In this document: positions 61,842-64,000 of the stretch, one piece after another
Position numbering within the stretch: the stretch's first letter is position 1
Layout: every line of letters begins with the position of its first letter
Assembly (NCBI GenBank): GCA_024639905.1
Contig: JAHEGE010000005.1
Span: forward strand, 62,001 to 126,000
DNA length: 64,000 bases
Source: Gammaproteobacteria bacterium
GTDB taxonomy: Bacteria; Pseudomonadota; Gammaproteobacteria; Pseudomonadales; Pseudohongiellaceae
Direction of reading: 5' to 3'
Notes under the pieces: generated by a model
Told to the model about the DNA's origin: nothing
Databases searched by the model: none
Seen by the model: only the letters and a program-made list of their open reading frames with translations
Translations under genes and position numbers: made by a program

Positions 61842-62947
61842 ATAGCATTATTAAATTTAGCGCCAATCGTGTTTGGCGCACCTACCTAGGCGGTAAACTA
61901 CTCGACGCCATGGCGGGCGAAAAGCGCCCCAAAGACACGAGCTTCCCCGAAGACTGGATCGGCTCCACAGTGCAGGCATGCAACGTCGGCCGCGAAGATA
62001 TCGCGGAGGGCCTAGCCAAAGTGACGACCGAACAGGGTGAGACACTCCTCTTTCGAGATCTCCTGCTGCACGAGCAGGCCGCGCTGCTGGGAGGAACCAA
62101 AAAGTCTCCGCGGCCGCTCGAAGACATCCCCCTAGTTAAATACTTAGACAGCTCCACACGCCTGCATTTTCAGGTGCACCCAACGCGCGAGTTCGCCCAG
62201 AATCGATTGGCGAGCCCGCGTGGGAAGACGGAAGCCTATGTGATCTTGGCAATCAGAGACAACGTCAGCGACCCCTACATCTACGCAGGATTTCAACGTC
62301 CCCCGAGTCGCAAGCAGCTAAAAGGATGGATAGAAAAGCAAGACATCGATGCGATAGAGAACTGCTTCGACAAGATCCCCGTGCAGCCGGGCGACGTGTT
62401 CCTAATCCCCGGCGGCAGGCCACACGCGCTAGGCGAGGGCATTCTGCTACTCGAGATCATGGAGCCCTCCGATCTCGCGGTGCGCTTCGAGTTCGAGCGC
62501 TGCGGCTATAAAATCCCCGAAGCCGCACGCTTTATGGGACGCGACATAGAAACGGCGCTCGATGTCTTCGACCTGTCTCCTGTGCCGACCGAAACGATCG
62601 ATCGCGAGTTCCGCTGTCAGCCCGGCGCCCTCTACCAGCAAGACGGCAACCGGCTCGAGCAGCTCATTGGCCCAAACGAGACTGACTGCTTCCGGGTGAA
62701 GCGCGCCACCACTGCTAGCCGCTTTATCCGCGAGGAAAACGAGTTCTTCTTCGGCATAGTTGTAGAAGGCGAAGGCAGGTTTCGAGTCGGCGACACCACG
62801 GTGACACTGAAACAATGGGATCGCTTCTTCTGCCCCGCCAACGTCGTGTTCTTCGAGTATGAAAGCGATGCAGCTATGGCGATAGTCGAGTGCTATCCAG
62901 GCGAGACAATTAGAAACGGCGGCGCGCAGCGCACCGCCAAAAAATGA
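61838..62947 (+). CDS. Type I phosphomannose-isomerase-like protein
   Basis: A 369-residue protein of the ManA cupin family. The zinc ligands seen in ManA are kept: Gln112 and His114 in HFQVHPTREFA, Glu132 in GKTEAY, and His196 in GGRPHALGEG. ManA interconverts mannose-6-phosphate and fructose-6-phosphate. Coupled translation with uxuA and the alginate setting make another sugar or uronate substrate possible. The PL17 lyase starts 11 bases later. Confidence 0.85.
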   Translation: MNSIIKFSANRVWRTYLGGKLLDAMAGEKRPKDTSFPEDWIGSTVQACNVGREDIAEGLAKVTTEQGETLLFRDLLLHEQAALLGGTKKSPRPLEDIPLVKYLDSSTRLHFQVHPTREFAQNRLASPRGKTEAYVILAIRDNVSDPYIYAGFQRPPSRKQLKGWIEKQDIDAIENCFDKIPVQPGDVFLIPGGRPHALGEGILLLEIMEPSDLAVRFEFERCGYKIPEAARFMGRDIETALDVFDLSPVPTETIDREFRCQPGALYQQDGNRLEQLIGPNETDCFRVKRATTASRFIREENEFFFGIVVEGEGRFRVGDTTVTLKQWDRFFCPANVVFFEYESDAAMAIVECYPGETIRNGGAQRTAKK

Positions 62948-62958
62948 GAGATTGAACG

Positions 62959-64000
62959 ATGATGAGAATCGCACACTGGCTCGCGGGAATCCTATTGGTA
63001 CTCGCCACGGCGACAGCCAGCGCAGCCGAGTCCCGGGATGGCCTCATCCTAACCCAAGCTGGCGTGGAGAGGATTCGTGCCGAGCTAGGCAACCTCCCCC
63101 TTCTCGATGCCACGCTCGAGCAGGTGCGACAAGAAGTCGACGCCGAGATCGCCTTTGGTATCGACACACCAATTCCACGGGATTTTTCCGGCGGCTATAC
63201 CCACCAACGCCACAAGGCGAACTTCTTCGCCCTGCAAAAATCCGGAGCTCTGTTTAAGATTCTCGAGCAGGAAAAATACGCGATCTACGTGCGTGACATG
63301 CTGTTCCAGTACGAAGCGATGTATGCCGACCTGCCCCTGCATCCCCAGACTCGCTCCTACGCACGCGGCAAGCTCTTTTGGCAGTGTCTTAACGATGCCA
63401 ACTGGCTAGTCTATGCCGCGCAGGCTTATGACTTGATCTATGACTGGCTCTCGGCGGAGGAGCGCGAGCAGCTCGAGACCAATCTGTTTCGCCCCTTCGC
63501 CGATCACCTGTCTGTAGACAGCCCCCAGTTCTTCAACCGCGTGCATAATCACAGTACCTGGGGCGCGGCAGCGGTTGGCATGATCGGCCTGGTAATGCAA
63601 GACCAGGAACTCATCGATCGCGCCCTGTACGGCCTCGAGGACGACGGGCTCGACACCAGCGCTGTCGACAATGACGGTGGTTTTATTAAGACAGAAGGAC
63701 AAGAGGCAGGCTTCTTTGCCAATCTCAACGAGCCTTTCTCACCCGATGGCTACTACACTGAAGGACCTTACTATCAGCGCTACGCGATGTATCCCTTCCT
63801 CATCTTCGCCCAGGCGCTGAACAACGCTCGACCCGACCTCGGTGTGCTCGACTACAAAGACGGCGTGCTGCTTAAAGCTGTCGACGTACTGCTTAACCTT
63901 GCCGATGCCGACGGCGAATTCTACGCGATCAATGACGGCCAGAAAGGCATGTCGATCCAGTCTTACGAGCTCGTTACCGCCGTCGATATCGCTTACCGTT
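62959..64000 (+). CDS. Oligoalginate lyase, polysaccharide lyase family 17 (cut by window edge)
   Basis: The frame from ATG 62959 is open to the window end, 347 residues. A signal peptide (about 1-22) is followed by the alpha/alpha-barrel of heparinase II/III-like lyases. HNHSTWG puts Asn197 and His198 where Alg17c has its catalytic Asn201/His202, and the catalytic Tyr should lie in SPDGYYTEGPYYQRY (265-272). PL17 enzymes release unsaturated monouronate from alginate oligomers. The C-terminal domain is outside the window. The gene is the third of uxuA-PMI-PL17. Confidence 0.9.
   Translation, partial: MMRIAHWLAGILLVLATATASAAESRDGLILTQAGVERIRAELGNLPLLDATLEQVRQEVDAEIAFGIDTPIPRDFSGGYTHQRHKANFFALQKSGALFKILEQEKYAIYVRDMLFQYEAMYADLPLHPQTRSYARGKLFWQCLNDANWLVYAAQAYDLIYDWLSAEEREQLETNLFRPFADHLSVDSPQFFNRVHNHSTWGAAAVGMIGLVMQDQELIDRALYGLEDDGLDTSAVDNDGGFIKTEGQEAGFFANLNEPFSPDGYYTEGPYYQRYAMYPFLIFAQALNNARPDLGVLDYKDGVLLKAVDVLLNLADADGEFYAINDGQKGMSIQSYELVTAVDIAYR

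Noticed and set aside
1..64000. tRNA, rRNA, CRISPR arrays, insertion sequences and phage genes
   Set aside because: I looked in the gaps for cloverleaf ends, spaced repeats and transposase or integrase motifs and saw none. Small RNAs cannot be excluded by reading alone.

Overview
The window is a 64 kb, densely coded chromosomal stretch from a gammaproteobacterium. The order rpsP-rimM-trmD-rplS followed by dsbC-hom-thrC is shared with Pseudomonas and relatives. The accessory content (alginate utilisation, TonB-dependent uptake) fits a marine, alga-associated heterotroph, possibly Halieaceae/OM60-like or another Cellvibrionales; that rank is inference. I saw no tRNA, rRNA, CRISPR array, insertion sequence or phage gene.

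Left part (1-12630): partial recJ, then thrC, hom and dsbC; rplS-trmD-rimM-rpsP and ffh; divergently a YpjD-like membrane protein and a CorC/HlyC-type transporter; then a phosphopantetheinyl transferase, a metallophosphoesterase and oxyR. Divergent from oxyR (12820-15409) is a rubrerythrin / Fe-S protein / DUF3501 cassette, probably for peroxide defence. At 16836-19923 is a full psp envelope-stress locus (pspF divergent from pspABC). Its control region shows an upstream inverted repeat, a consensus IHF site and a sigma-54 promoter in order, and its PspC carries two PspC domains.

Middle (20026-44000): purine genes (purK, purE, purL, purU), a Nudix hydrolase, tadA, a YczE-like protein and an ECF sigma cassette. 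A tightly packed operon of unknown purpose follows (FAD monooxygenase-like, DUF2855, membrane methyltransferase fusion, acyl-CoA carboxyltransferase beta). Then come an alkaline-phosphatase-superfamily membrane protein, a DTW tRNA-modifying enzyme, a PhoPQ-regulated family protein, an exported VOC protein, a TauD-type dioxygenase and a class II aldolase.

Right part (42795-64000): carbon metabolism ending in an alginate utilisation locus. Alginate lyases PL6 (53170-55428) and PL17 (62959 to the window edge) would yield DEH. KdgF, a DehR-like SDR, KdgK and Eda take it through KDG and KDPG to pyruvate and glyceraldehyde-3-phosphate. A TonB receptor and an MFS transporter handle uptake, and a FadR-family regulator sits in the middle. 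A GapN-type dehydrogenase and PEP carboxylase lie in line with the SDR and kdgK; they could return NADPH to the SDR and refill oxaloacetate. A mannonate dehydratase plus a phosphomannose-isomerase-like protein form an unexpected side branch into KDG.

The most notable signal is regulatory. The promoters of the PL6, SDR and receptor operons share one layout: ACCAA-N9/10-TTGGT, 12-13 bp, then TTGACA, with another TTGG/ATGG half-site touching the -35 box. Related sites lie between the regulator and eda and further upstream of two promoters.
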